Origin: Flaviflagellibacter deserti
GTDB lineage: Bacteria; Pseudomonadota; Alphaproteobacteria; Rhizobiales; Methylopilaceae
Length of the DNA stretch: 64,000 nt
Reading direction: 5' to 3'
Assembly (NCBI RefSeq): GCF_042652085.1
Contig: NZ_JBHSJF010000006.1
Coordinates: 1-64,000, forward strand
Shown one piece after another: positions 44,654-52,682 of the stretch. The position numbers and the translations under genes are program-made. The notes beneath the pieces are model-generated. The model was not told the origin of the DNA. It saw only the letters and a program-made list of their open reading frames with translations, and did no database searches. Numbering within the stretch: position 1 is the stretch's first letter; every line of letters starts with the position of its first letter.

Positions 44654-45169
44654 TTGGAGGCGCGGTTGAACGGGGTCGAAGACGAAATCACGGCGCAGGC
44701 GCGGCGGCTCTACGAGGAGACCTCGATCCCGGTATCCGAGATCGCCGCGTTGATGCGGCTCGGCCGACGAGGGTTTCACAAGAGGATCAAGGCTCTCGGG
44801 TGGACGCCAAGACGTGGGCCGGCAGGATCGAAGCCGGCGCCGGTCGAGCCGCTGGCATCTGACCCGCGCGATGCGATCGCCGACCGCGCGGGTCTGATCG
44901 CCCGCATCCGCGAAACGGTGGACCGCGAGATTGCCGAAATCGACCAGAGCCTGAAACGGCTGGATAGGTTGACCGGGGCAGGCGAGATGGAGCGTTCAGC
45001 CAAGACCCTGGCGACTTTGGTGAAGACGCTCTCGGAACTGAAGAAGCTGGACGAGGCCGATAAGGGGCCCGCGGCACAGGAGGACGATGATCCCCGCGAC
45101 ATCCACGAGTTCCGACTTGATCTTGCGACACGCCTGGACGCGCTGCACCGAAGCCGGACTGAGGGATGA
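44654..45169 (+). CDS. Terminase small subunit (GTA/phage TerS-like)
   Basis: A 171-residue protein that begins with a helix-turn-helix (EITAQARRLYEETSIPVSEIAALMRLGRRGFHKRIKALGW, about residues 11-50) for DNA binding and continues with a coiled-coil region (RIRETVDREIAEIDQSLKRLDRL, then KTLATLVKTLSELKKL) for oligomerisation, the usual TerS plan. The start may be TTG 44654 or 44666. Its last 83 bases overlap the terminase large subunit gene. It opens the GTA cluster. In packaging it would recruit DNA to the TerL motor. Confidence 0.85.
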   Translation: MEARLNGVEDEITAQARRLYEETSIPVSEIAALMRLGRRGFHKRIKALGWTPRRGPAGSKPAPVEPLASDPRDAIADRAGLIARIRETVDREIAEIDQSLKRLDRLTGAGEMERSAKTLATLVKTLSELKKLDEADKGPAAQEDDDPRDIHEFRLDLATRLDALHRSRTEG

Positions 45170-46436
45170 GGCGCTGGCGCTGATGCCACGGCGCGAGGTC
45201 GCGCGGTGGGCGAACGACTGGAGCTATTTCGCCCGCGAAGACCAGAAACCGCCGCCCGGCGACTGGGGCGTCTGGCTTTTCATGGGCGGGCGCGGCGCGG
45301 GGAAGACGCGGGCGGGAGCCGAGTGGGTCTCGGCGCTGGCTTGCGGGGACAGGGAATTCACCAGCGAGCCTGTCGGACGCATCGCCCTGATCGGCGAGAC
45401 GGCGGCCGATGTGCGTGAGGTGATGATCGAGGGCGTGTCGGGGATTTTGTCGCTCGGCGGCAGGGTGCGACCGCTGTGGGAGCCGTCGCGCAAAAAGCTG
45501 ACCTGGCCGAACGGCGCGGTGGCGCAATGCTTCTCGGCCGAGGACCCGGAGGCGCTGCGCGGGCCGCAATTCGGCGCGGCCTGGTGCGACGAGCTCGGCA
45601 AATGGAAGAGGGCGGAGGAGGTGTGGGACATGCTGCAATTCGGGATGCGGCTCGGCACGGCGCCGCGCCAGATGGTGACGACGACGCCACGGCCGATCAC
45701 GCTGCTGAAGAAGCTGATGGCGGACCCGAAGACGGCGGTGACGCATGCGACGACGCGCAAGAACGCGCTCAACCTCGCGCCGCGCTTCCTGGAGACGGTG
45801 GTCGGCCGCTATGGCGGGACGCGTCTCGGGCGGCAGGAACTCGACGGCGAGATCGTCGAGGAGCGGGCGGATGCGCTGTGGTCTCGCGAGATGATCGAGG
45901 CGGCGCGGGTGGATGAGGCGCCGGAGCTGAGGCGGATCGTGGTGGCGGTGGACCCGCCGGCTGGAGGCGGACGAAGATCGGACGCCTGCGGGATCGTGGT
46001 CGCCGGGCGGGCGGCGAACGGCATGGTCTATGTGCTGGAGGATGCGACGATAGAGGGATCGCGACCGGACCTCTGGGCGGCGAAGGCGGTGGCGGCGTGG
46101 AAACGGCATGAGGCCGACGCGCTGGTGGCCGAGGCGAACCAGGGCGGGGCGATGGTGCGATCGGTGATTTCGCAGGCGGATGCGGGCGTGCCGGTGACGC
46201 TCGTCCATGCGACGCGGGGGAAATGGCTGCGGGCGGAGCCGGTGGCGAACCTCTATGCGCAGGGCCGGGTGCGGCATTTGCGGGCTTTGCCGGAGCTCGA
46301 GGACGAGTTGTGTGACTTTGGGTTGGATGGCTTGAGTTCGGGACTGTCGCCGGATCGGCTGGATGCGCTTGTGTGGGCGGTGACGTCGCTGGCTCTGAGC
46401 GGGCGAGGCGGAGAGCCGCGGGTGAGGGGTTTGTAA
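45087..46436 (+). CDS. Terminase large subunit (GTA/phage packaging ATPase)
   Basis: Packaging motor of 449 residues. Walker A is FMGGRGAGKTRAG (about 65-77) and Walker B lies near GAAWCDELGKW; a RNase H-like nuclease follows (IVVAVDPPAGGGRRSDACG, VLEDATIEGSRPD, DRLDALVWAV). This order and the closely following portal, protease and capsid match RcGTA gene 2. ATG 45087 overlaps the small subunit gene, so translation is coupled. Confidence 0.93.
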   Translation: MIPATSTSSDLILRHAWTRCTEAGLRDEALALMPRREVARWANDWSYFAREDQKPPPGDWGVWLFMGGRGAGKTRAGAEWVSALACGDREFTSEPVGRIALIGETAADVREVMIEGVSGILSLGGRVRPLWEPSRKKLTWPNGAVAQCFSAEDPEALRGPQFGAAWCDELGKWKRAEEVWDMLQFGMRLGTAPRQMVTTTPRPITLLKKLMADPKTAVTHATTRKNALNLAPRFLETVVGRYGGTRLGRQELDGEIVEERADALWSREMIEAARVDEAPELRRIVVAVDPPAGGGRRSDACGIVVAGRAANGMVYVLEDATIEGSRPDLWAAKAVAAWKRHEADALVAEANQGGAMVRSVISQADAGVPVTLVHATRGKWLRAEPVANLYAQGRVRHLRALPELEDELCDFGLDGLSSGLSPDRLDALVWAVTSLALSGRGGEPRVRGL

Positions 46437-46437
46437 C

Positions 46438-46600
46438 CCCTCTCCCTAACTAGGGAGAGGGTCGAGTCGCGTTTGCGCGACCGGGGTGAGGGGGAACTCT
46501 CCGCATACTCTGAATACTTGAGGAGCCGCTTCGCGGCGCCCCTCATCCCGCTCGCTGCGTACCGCAGCGAGTCGGCCTTCTCCCTCGTTGGGGCGAAGGC
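46438..46600. repeat. Palindromic intergenic repeat R1
   Basis: It begins with the 10-bp stem CCCTCTCCCT (46438-46447)/AGGGAGAGGG (46452-46461), then TCGCG-TTTG-CGCGA, CGGGGTGAGGGG, and ends with CCCCTCATCCCGCTCGC, a CTCGCTGCG/CGCAGCGAG hairpin and CTTCTCCCTCG. The order left stem, GTCGAG, CGGGGTGAGGG, CCCTCAxCCCGCTCGC, GCGAGTCGGCC, right stem is common to all copies. It fills the TerL-portal gap. Confidence 0.85.
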
Positions 46601-46630
46601 ATCGCGACCGCCGTTACTCGGAGAAAATCA

Positions 46631-47794
46631 ATGTTCCCAGGACTGCAGAACCTCCTTCGCCGCGTGGGCGGGGAGGAGAAGGCTTCGCGCACGGGTTCGG
46701 TGATCGCGCTGCATCAGGCCGGGCGGCCGGTCTGGACGCCGCGTGATTATGCGACGCTGACGCGGGAAGGGTTCGTGCGGAACGCCGTGGTGTTCCGCTG
46801 CGTGCGGACGATCGCGGAGGCGGCGGGTTCGGCGCCGCTCGTGCTCTACGAGAACGGAAAGGCGCTCGACGAGCATCCGCTGCTCGATCTCTTGGCGCGG
46901 CCGAATGCGCGGCAGAGCGGGGCGGTGTTCCTGGAGGCGCTGGCGGGGCATCTGCTGGTGGCGGGCAATGCCTATGCCGAGATGGTCGCGGTAGACGGCG
47001 CGCCGCGCGAGCTGCATGCACTGCGGCCCGACCGGATGAAGGTGGTGCCGGGGCCGGACGGCTGGCCGGAGGCCTATGAGTATTCGGTCGGCGCCGAGAC
47101 GGTGCGGTTCCGGCAGGACGCGGCTGTGCCGCCGGTGCTGCACCTCGCCTTCTTCCATCCGCTCGACGACCATTACGGCTTCTCGCCGCTCGAAGCCGCC
47201 GCGCAGGCGCTCGACGTCCACAACGCGGCGTCGGCCTGGAATAAGGCGCTGCTCGACAATGCGGCTCGGCCCTCCGGCGCGCTGGTCTATGCCGGCCCCG
47301 AGGGAGCGAATCTGACCGACGACCAATTCGAGCGGTTGAAGGAGGAACTGGATAGCCAGTTCTCCGGGCCGCGCAATGCCGGCCGGCCGCTCCTGCTCGA
47401 CGGCGGGCTCGACTGGAAGGCGATGGCGCTGACGCCGAAGGACATGGATTTCATGCAGGCCAAGAACGGCGCGGCGCGCGAGATCGCGCTGGCCTTTGGC
47501 GTGCCGCCGATGCTGCTCGGGATACCGGGCGACAACACATACGCGAACTATCAGGAGGCGAACCGGGCGCTGTGGCGGCAGACCGTGCTGCCGCTGCTCG
47601 GCCGCGTGCTGGGCGATATCGCGCATTGGTTGGGGCCGGCGTTCGGCGAGGCGGCTTTGAGGGTCGAGCCGGATCTCGACCGGATCGAGGCGCTGAGTTC
47701 GGATCGTGAGGCGCTTTGGCGGCGCGTGGAGGCGGCGAGCTTCCTGACCGACGAGGAGAAGCGGCAGGCGGTGGGGTATGGGAGTGGCTCTTAG
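46631..47794 (+). CDS. Phage portal protein (HK97-type, GTA)
   Basis: A 387-residue HK97-type portal, the dodecameric ring through which DNA is packaged. Recognisable parts are NAVVFRCVRTIAEAAGSAPLVLYE, DLLARPNARQSGAVFLEALAGHLLVAGNAYAEM, PLEAAAQALDVHNAASAWNKALLDNAARPSG and LAFGVPPMLLGIPGDNTYANYQEANRALWRQTVLP, all typical of the family. It matches RcGTA gene 3 by place and length. The C-terminal RLEAVG-like end is shortened. Repeats lie on both sides. Confidence 0.93.
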   Translation: MFPGLQNLLRRVGGEEKASRTGSVIALHQAGRPVWTPRDYATLTREGFVRNAVVFRCVRTIAEAAGSAPLVLYENGKALDEHPLLDLLARPNARQSGAVFLEALAGHLLVAGNAYAEMVAVDGAPRELHALRPDRMKVVPGPDGWPEAYEYSVGAETVRFRQDAAVPPVLHLAFFHPLDDHYGFSPLEAAAQALDVHNAASAWNKALLDNAARPSGALVYAGPEGANLTDDQFERLKEELDSQFSGPRNAGRPLLLDGGLDWKAMALTPKDMDFMQAKNGAAREIALAFGVPPMLLGIPGDNTYANYQEANRALWRQTVLPLLGRVLGDIAHWLGPAFGEAALRVEPDLDRIEALSSDREALWRRVEAASFLTDEEKRQAVGYGSGS

Positions 47795-47920
47795 CCTCTC
47801 CCGCACAGCGGGAGAGGTCGAGTTGCCGAAGGCAACCGGGTGAGGGCAAGCCATGGCTCAGTATCTGCCCTCACTCCGCTCGCTGCCGCGAGTCGGCTCT
47901 CTCCCGCAGGCGGGAGAGAG
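47795..47920. repeat. Palindromic intergenic repeat R2
   Basis: Same structure as R1 in a shorter form: left stem CCTCTCCCGC-ACA-GCGGGAGAGG, TTGCCGAAGGCAACCGGGTGAGGG, CCCTCACTCCGCTCGC, right stem CTCTCCCGC-AG-GCGGGAGAG. It occupies almost the whole portal-small protein gap and supplies the ribosome site region just before 47935. Confidence 0.85.
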
Positions 47921-47934
47921 GAAGGAGCACAGCA

Positions 47935-48117
47935 ATGCCCGACATCATCGATCACATCGCCCAGCGCGGCGACCTCGCGCATCTGGCGCTGGTGTTCGCC
48001 AGCGCGGGCTGGGGCGCGTTCGTGATGAGCTTTCGCGAGCTTGCCCGCGCCAATCGGCGGTTCGAGGCGTTCGTGCGGGAGCTCGCGCGGTTCAACAGCC
48101 GGTTCCTGGGGGACTGA
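47935..48117 (+). CDS. Small GTA membrane protein between portal and protease
   Basis: A 60-residue protein with one membrane helix (LALVFASAGWGAFVMSFREL) and a charged, helical C-terminus (ANRRFEAFVRELARFNSRF). AAGGAG precedes the ATG. The position between portal and prohead protease is that of the RcGTA gene 3.5-type head-formation protein; the ANRRFxxFVREL pattern fits. Confidence is moderate because of size. Confidence 0.7.
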   Translation: MPDIIDHIAQRGDLAHLALVFASAGWGAFVMSFRELARANRRFEAFVRELARFNSRFLGD

Positions 48118-48220
48118 GAATGCAGCAGGATGCCGACACCATCATCCGCACCTTTGTCGCGGTGCTCGCCGCGCTGGCGGTGAACCGGAGGACCCATCAA
48201 GGCCGTGCCACCTCGCGTGG

Positions 48221-48326
48221 ATCCTCAGGTCAAGCCGGAGGATGACGGCTCAAATTGTCGCCTCACGCTGAGGCTGAGTTTCAATCACCGCCGCCGCTTC
48301 TGGATTGCCGGGTCTGGCCCGGCAAT
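48221..48326. repeat. Two REP-like palindromes between small protein and protease genes
   Basis: ATCCTC...GAGGAT (48221-48243, related to the 39.9-kb and 54.9-kb repeats) and a perfect 9-bp stem ATTGCCGGG/CCCGGCAAT with 5-nt loop (48304-48326). They lie in a 237-base gap with no other recognised gene; a 41-residue frame from 48120 runs into the first palindrome. Confidence 0.7.
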
Positions 48327-48354
48327 GACGGAGGGGCGTGTCCTGGAGTAGCCG

Positions 48355-48912
48355 ATGCCCGTTTTCACGCCCGTCACCGAGACCAAGAAGCTGTCGCGGC
48401 CGCCCAACATCATTGGCGGTTCGGGGTCGGGGGTGATCTCCGGCTATGCCAGCCTGTTCGGCGAGACCGATCTCGGCGGTGACCTGATCGTGAAGGGCGC
48501 GTTCGCCGATACGCTGCGCCGGAACGGCGCGCGGCGGGTGAGAATGCTGTTCCAGCACGACCCGGCGCAGCCGATCGGCGTCTGGGACGAGATCCGCGAA
48601 GACACGATGGGGCTGCGCGTGCGCGGCCGCCTCAGCCTGCGCGTCGCGAAGGCGCGCGAGGTGTGGGCGCTGATCCAGGACGGCGGGATCGACGGGTTGT
48701 CGATCGGCTTCAAGGCGGTGAGCGCGCGGCGCGATGCGCGGACCGGGATCAGGCGGCTGGAGAAGATCGATCTCTGGGAGATCTCGGTCGTGACCTTCCC
48801 GATGCTGCCCGAGGCGAGGATCGGTGTGACGAAGGAGACGCCCCTGGCGTTCCGGCCGGAGCGGCGGCCGTTCGGGAGGAATGACGCAGAGGCGGTGTTT
48901 CGGCGCGTCTAA
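48355..48912 (+). CDS. HK97-family prohead protease (GTA)
   Basis: A 185-residue capsid maturation protease: ISGYASLFGETDLGGDLIVKGAF with RRVRMLFQHDPAQPIGVWDEIRED (the His of the Ser-His-Glu type triad in FQHDP), then LSIGFKAVSARRD (catalytic Ser) and EKIDLWEISVVTFPMLPEA (Glu). It matches RcGTA gene 4. GGAG precedes ATG 48355. The protease would cut the capsid protein's N-terminal scaffold region. Confidence 0.94.
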   Translation: MPVFTPVTETKKLSRPPNIIGGSGSGVISGYASLFGETDLGGDLIVKGAFADTLRRNGARRVRMLFQHDPAQPIGVWDEIREDTMGLRVRGRLSLRVAKAREVWALIQDGGIDGLSIGFKAVSARRDARTGIRRLEKIDLWEISVVTFPMLPEARIGVTKETPLAFRPERRPFGRNDAEAVFRRV

Positions 48913-49058
48913 CCCTCTCCCCTACGAGGGAGAGGGTCGAGAGCGCGAAGCGCTCCGGGGTGAGGGGGACGTCTCCACGAACTCTGAGGAGGCGTCCCCC
49001 TCATCCCGCTCGCAATCTGGCGATTGCGAGTCGGCCTCCTCCCTCGTCGGGGAGAAGG
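48913..49058. repeat. Palindromic intergenic repeat R3
   Basis: Starts immediately after the protease stop: CCCTCTCCCCTACGAGGGAGAGGG, AGAGCGCGAAGCGCT hairpin, CGGGGTGAGGGG; ends CCCCCTCATCCCGCTCGC, CAATCTGGCGATTG, CTCCTCCCTCGTCGGGGAG. Same repeat family. Confidence 0.85.
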
Positions 49059-49068
49059 CAACAACCAG

Positions 49069-49089
49069 CCGCCCGTGGGGCGGTTTTTT
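49069..49089 (+). terminator. Rho-independent terminator just before the capsid gene
   Basis: Stem CCGCCC/GGGCGG with a GTG loop and TTTTTT, ending 21 bases before the capsid ATG. It would stop transcription between protease and capsid unless attenuated. Similar hairpin-T-run elements lie just before the tail-tube gene and the spike-base gene. Confidence 0.85.
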
Positions 49090-49109
49090 CATGCCCAACG
49101 AGGTGACGA

Positions 49110-50378
49110 ATGAGTGATGCCATGCCCCGCGCGCCCGAGAACAAGGCGGCGGATTTTGTGCCGTCGAGCGGCGATGTGGTCGATGCCTACGACCAGTTCA
49201 TGCGGGCGTTCGAGAGCTATCGTGACGTCAACGACGAGCGGCTGTCGGAGATCGAGAGTCGGATCACCGCGGACCCCCTGACCGAGGAGAAGCTGGCGCG
49301 GATCGACGCCGTGCTCGACCGCCACAAGAGCGTGCTGGACCAGATGGTGCTGAAGTCGCGGCGACCGGCGCTGGGCGGCGATCCGGAGCGGTTCTCGCTC
49401 GGCGCCCGCGAGCGGAAATCGGCGTTCGAGGTCTATGTGCGGCGCCGCGATGCGACGGCTTTGACGCGGCTCGACGCGAAGTCGATGTCAGTCGGCTCGA
49501 ACTCGGACGGCGGCTATCTCGTGCCGGACGAAACCGAGCGCGAGATCGGCACGCGGCTGATCCAGAGCTCGCCGATCCGCGCCATCGCCGGCATCCGCAC
49601 GATCTCGGCGAACGTCTACAAGAAGCCGTTCGCGACGACCGGCTTCTCGACCGGCTGGGTCGGCGAGACCGACGCCCGCACGCAAACGAACACGCCGAAC
49701 CTGGCCGAGCTCGAATTCCCGGCCATGGAACTCTACGCCATGCCGGCGGCGACGCAGACCCTGCTCGATGACAACGCGGTCGATCTCGACCAGTGGATCG
49801 CGCAGGAGGTCGAGACCGCGTTCGCGACGCAGGAAGGCGCGGCCTTCGTCAACGGCGACGGCGACAAGAAGCCGAAGGGCTTCCTGAACGCGACCAAGGT
49901 GGCCGAGGCGAGCTGGAGCTGGGGCAATCTCGGCTATATCGCGACCGGCGTCTCGGGCGACTTCGCCGCGACCGATCCGGCCGACGAACTGGTCGATCTC
50001 GTCTATGCGCTGAAGGCAGGATACCGGCAGAATGCGCGCTTCGTGATGAACCGCCGCACGCAGGCCTCGGTGCGCAAGCTGAAGGACGGCGACGGCCGCT
50101 ATCTCTGGATGCCGCCGGCCGAGGCGGGCGGCGACGCCACCCTGCTCGGCTTCCCGGTGACGGAAGCGGAGGACATGCCGAACATTGCGGCGAACAGCTT
50201 CTCGCTGGCGTTTGGCGACTTCCGGCGCGGCTATCTGGTCGTCGATCGTCTCGGCGTGCGGGTGCTGCGCGACCCGTATTCGGCCAAACCATATGTGCTG
50301 TTCTACACGACGAAGCGCGTCGGCGGCGGCGTGCAGGATTTCGATGCGATCAAGCTGCTGAAGTTCGGGGTGTCGTGA
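49110..50378 (+). CDS. HK97-fold major capsid protein (GTA)
   Basis: A 422-residue major capsid protein. A helical N-terminal scaffold (about 1-110, DAYDQFMRAFESYRDVNDERL) precedes the HK97 core beginning SVGSNSDGGYLVPDETEREIG, with PAATQTLLDDNAVDLDQWIAQEVETAF, FVNGDGDKKPKGFL, RFVMNRRTQASVRKLKDGDGRYLW and LLGFPVTEAEDMPNIAANSFSLAFGDFRRGYLV. It is the RcGTA gene 5 equivalent. GAGGTGA precedes the ATG. Confidence 0.96.
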   Translation: MSDAMPRAPENKAADFVPSSGDVVDAYDQFMRAFESYRDVNDERLSEIESRITADPLTEEKLARIDAVLDRHKSVLDQMVLKSRRPALGGDPERFSLGARERKSAFEVYVRRRDATALTRLDAKSMSVGSNSDGGYLVPDETEREIGTRLIQSSPIRAIAGIRTISANVYKKPFATTGFSTGWVGETDARTQTNTPNLAELEFPAMELYAMPAATQTLLDDNAVDLDQWIAQEVETAFATQEGAAFVNGDGDKKPKGFLNATKVAEASWSWGNLGYIATGVSGDFAATDPADELVDLVYALKAGYRQNARFVMNRRTQASVRKLKDGDGRYLWMPPAEAGGDATLLGFPVTEAEDMPNIAANSFSLAFGDFRRGYLVVDRLGVRVLRDPYSAKPYVLFYTTKRVGGGVQDFDAIKLLKFGVS

Positions 50379-50384
50379 GTTCTT

Positions 50385-50519
50385 CCCCTCTCCTGCGAAG
50401 CGGGAGAGGGTCGAGAGCGCGTCAGCGCTCCGGGGTGAGGGCAAGCACGATGCTCATTGCCTCACACATGCCCTCACCCGCTCGCTTCGCGAGTCGGCCT
50501 CTCCCGTAAACGGGAGAGG
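50385..50519. repeat. Palindromic intergenic repeat R4
   Basis: CCCCTCTCCTGCGAAGCGGGAGAGGG, AGCGCGTCAGCGCT, CGGGGTGAGGGCAAGCACGATGCTCATTGCCTCACACATG, CCCTCACCCGCTCGCTTCGCGAG, CTCTCCCGTAAACGGGAGAG. R4 and R5 are nearly identical (for instance both have GATGCTCATT-CCTCACACATG), suggesting recent copying. Confidence 0.85.
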
Positions 50520-50574
50520 CAACCAACCTTCCCCTTCACTATAATCTTGATCCAACCCACGAGACATTGCTGCC

Positions 50575-51132
50575 ATGCCTTTGATCCTGCTCACCGAGCC
50601 CGAGGAGGAGCCGCTGTCGCTTGCCGACTTGAAGCTTTTTCTCAAGCTCGATCACGACGAGGACGACACGTTGGTTGGGAGCCTGATCTCGGCCGCGCGG
50701 CGGCATGTCGAGACGGTGACCGGGCGGCGGCTGGTCAGCCAGATCTGGCGGCTGGTGCTCGATGCCTGGCCAGCCGATGGGGTGGTCCATCTGCCGCTTG
50801 CTCCCGTGGTTGCCGTCGAGGCGGCGCGGCTGCGGGCGGGAGACGGGACGCCGACGGTGCTTGCCACGGGAGGCTGGGTTTTGGACCCGGCGTCGTCGCG
50901 CCTGCATGTGCCGTCGCGACCGTCGGTGCTGAGACCGTTCGCCGGGATCGAGATCGACATTCAAGCCGGATATGGCGGCGCCGATGACGTGCCGCCGGGG
51001 CTGAAGCAGGCTGTCCGACTGCTCGTCGCGCACTGGTACGAGAACCGCGCGGTCGATTCTGCCGGCGGCCAGATCGCGGTGCCGATCGCGGCGGCGGCAC
51101 TCATGGCGCCCGAACGCGCGGTGCGGCTCTGA
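50575..51132 (+). CDS. Phage head-tail connector protein (gp6-like, GTA)
   Basis: A 185-residue adaptor of the gp6 type: EEPLSLADLKLFLKLDHDEDDTLVGSLISAARRHVETVTGRRL at the N-terminus, then a beta-rich centre (PVVAVEAARLRAGDG, TGGWVLDPASSRLHVPS) and VPPGLKQAVRLLVAHWYENR. It would sit between portal and stopper. RcGTA gene 6 equivalent. The stop overlaps the next start (TGATG). Confidence 0.9.
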   Translation: MPLILLTEPEEEPLSLADLKLFLKLDHDEDDTLVGSLISAARRHVETVTGRRLVSQIWRLVLDAWPADGVVHLPLAPVVAVEAARLRAGDGTPTVLATGGWVLDPASSRLHVPSRPSVLRPFAGIEIDIQAGYGGADDVPPGLKQAVRLLVAHWYENRAVDSAGGQIAVPIAAAALMAPERAVRL

Positions 51133-51458
51133 TGCCGCCGTCGATCAACCGGATGCGTAAGCGTTTCACCGTGGCGGCGCCGAGCGATGTGCCCGACGGG
51201 GCGGGCGGCGTGACCCGGACCTGGGTCGAGAGCGGCGCCGTCTGGGCGTCGATCGAGGCCATCGGCGGCGATTTTCGCTTCGCCTCAGAGAGGGCCGCGC
51301 AGACCATTACCCACCGCCTGTCGATGCGGTGGCGCGACGATCTGACTCCGCTCCACAAGCTTCGCGATGGAACGCGAGTCTATGAAATACGTTCTGTTCA
51401 CGACGCCGATATGGAACGCCGGTTCCTTGTCGCACTGACCTCGGAGATCAAGACATGA
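51132..51458 (+). CDS. Phage head-tail adaptor/stopper protein (GTA)
   Basis: A 108-residue Phage_H_T_join-type protein: SINRMRKRFTVAAPSDVPDGAGGVTRTWVESGAVWASIEAI, then GGDFRFASERAAQTITHRLSMRWRDDL and GTRVYEIRSVHDADMERRFLVAL. Such proteins form the ring that stops DNA leakage below the portal. RcGTA gene 7 equivalent. It overlaps the preceding gene by one base and the next by four. Confidence 0.9.
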   Translation: MPPSINRMRKRFTVAAPSDVPDGAGGVTRTWVESGAVWASIEAIGGDFRFASERAAQTITHRLSMRWRDDLTPLHKLRDGTRVYEIRSVHDADMERRFLVALTSEIKT

Positions 51459-51628
51459 CCATTGCCCAGGTACTTGCAGCGTACGACAGCTTCACGCGGA
51501 AGCTCGCTTCGGGCCGCCGGGCGATGGGTATCGACAGCCGCAATATCCGCACCGAGACGACCGGCTTCGTGCTGGGCGGCGAGGCCTGGCCAGGCGCCAT
51601 CCCGGTCCGGGTGAGCGTTCGCCGTTGA
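51455..51628 (+). CDS. 57-residue conserved-position protein in the connector operon
   Basis: Not recognised. It starts at ATG 51455, overlapping the preceding stop by four bases (ATGA), and ends at TGA 51628, overlapping the next TTG start by four (TTGA). The protein (TIAQVLAAYDSFTRKLASGRRAMG, then GFVLGGEAWPGAIPVRVSVRR) is basic with a short helix at the start. Coupling on both sides is strong evidence that it is translated. It has no counterpart that I know of in RcGTA and could be a small assembly factor. Confidence 0.7.
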   Translation: MTIAQVLAAYDSFTRKLASGRRAMGIDSRNIRTETTGFVLGGEAWPGAIPVRVSVRR

Positions 51629-52029
51629 GCGCTGCGCTCGCTCTGCGGGCGGCGGTTCGGACGAGATTGGCGAATGACGCGGCGCTTGCCGGCCTGCTTG
51701 GCGCGGGCCGCGTCTATGACGACGTGCCGGAGAATATCGGCCCGCCCTATGTGGTGATGGCCGATATCGAGAGCCGCGGAGCCGGATCGGATCTTGCCGA
51801 TGGGCAGGAGCACCGGTTCGCGCTGAATGTCTGGTCTCGCGAGGCGGGCCTTGGACAGGCGCTGAACGCGGCGGCCCACATCGCGGCCTCCCTCGACGGT
51901 GCCGATCTCACCGTTGCCGGACACCGGCTCGCCAATCTCCGCTGGCTTGCGACAGACGCGCGGCGTGCCGGCGATGGTCGCCACCGGATGGCGCAACTCC
52001 GTTTCCGGGCTCTGACCGAGCCCGACTAG
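51625..52029 (+). CDS. DUF3168 tail terminator protein (GTA)
   Basis: A 134-residue DUF3168 protein, the tail-terminator/completion protein family (RcGTA gene 8). Features: LRAAVRTRLANDAALAGLLGAGRVYDDVPENIGPPYVVMADIE, GSDLADGQEHRFALNVWSRE and AHIAASLDG, ADLTVAGHRLANLRWLATDARRAGDGRHRMAQLRFRALTE. Starts at TTG 51625, coupled to the preceding small gene. Confidence 0.9.
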   Translation: MSAALALRAAVRTRLANDAALAGLLGAGRVYDDVPENIGPPYVVMADIESRGAGSDLADGQEHRFALNVWSREAGLGQALNAAAHIAASLDGADLTVAGHRLANLRWLATDARRAGDGRHRMAQLRFRALTEPD

Positions 52030-52066
52030 CAATCCACAATGGGCGTGGATGTTTCCCCTGACTCTT

Positions 52067-52096
52067 GCCCCCGCCCTCACCGGCGGGGGCATTTTT
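52067..52096 (+). terminator. Rho-independent terminator just before the tail-tube gene
   Basis: Stem GCCCCCGCC (52067-52075)/GGCGGGGGC (52082-52090) with loop CTCACC and run ATTTTTAT. It lies 15 bases before ATG 52112 and resembles the hairpins before the capsid and spike-base genes. Confidence 0.88.
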
Positions 52097-52111
52097 ATGT
52101 CCGAGGACGAG

Positions 52112-52522
52112 ATGGCTGCTCAGAAGGGCAAGGACCTGCTGCTCAAGATCGGCGACGGTCTCGGCGGCTTCACCACTCTGGCCGGGCTGCGCGCCCGAGG
52201 GCTGGCGCTGAATGCCGAGGCGGTGGACGTGACGCATGCGGAAAGCGCCGGGCGCTGGCGCGAATTGCTGGAAGGCGCCGGCGTGAAACGGGCGAGCCTG
52301 CAGGGCGCGGGGGTGTTTCGCGACTCAGCCTCCGATGCGCTGGCGAGGGAGCTGTTCTTCAACGGGACGATAAGGCCCTGGCAGATCGTGGTGCCGGGCT
52401 TCGGCACGATCGAGGGGCCGTTCCAGATCGTTAGCCTGGATTACCGAGGCGACCACCTCGGCGAGGTGACATTCGACCTGGCGATGGAGAGCGCGGGCGA
52501 GGTGGTGTTCGGGACAGCTTGA
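52112..52522 (+). CDS. Major tail (tube) protein (GTA)
   Basis: A 136-residue tail-tube protein: AAQKGKDLLLKIGDGLGGFTTLAGLRARGLALNAEAVDVTHAESAGRWRELL, then GVKRASLQGAGVFRDSASDALARELFFNGTIRPWQIVVPGFGTIEGPFQIVSLDYRGDHLGEVTFDLAMESAGEV. The plan matches the phage major tail protein 2 family and RcGTA gene 9. ATG 52112 follows GAGGACGAG; ATG 52097 is the alternative and lies inside the terminator T-run. Confidence 0.92.
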   Translation: MAAQKGKDLLLKIGDGLGGFTTLAGLRARGLALNAEAVDVTHAESAGRWRELLEGAGVKRASLQGAGVFRDSASDALARELFFNGTIRPWQIVVPGFGTIEGPFQIVSLDYRGDHLGEVTFDLAMESAGEVVFGTA

Positions 52523-52680
52523 TGCCGTTTTCCGGACAAGTGCGCGGAGTGCACGCCGCTCCGGGGTTCAGCGTTTTGAGTGCGCCGCAGGCGCTCGACA
52601 GATAAAGTGCGGCTTCGCCGCGAGGAACGCTGGGTCCCGGTTCTCGCGATGGGCTTCGCCCACGGGGACCGGGACACTGG
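52523..52680. repeat. Palindromic repeat of a third type
   Basis: Contains GTCCCGGT...ACCGGGAC around a GGGCTTCGCCC stem (about 52634-52676), and a GCGGCTTCGCCGC stem (52609-52621). It differs from the R-type repeats and fills the gap between the tail-tube gene and the inserted membrane-protein gene. Confidence 0.65.
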
Positions 52681-52682
52681 AC

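Noticed and set aside
48120..48245. 41-residue frame between the small GTA membrane protein and the protease
   Set aside because: It begins close to the preceding stop but its second half is encoded in a REP-like palindrome, and it has no recognisable counterpart. Kept as a possibility only.
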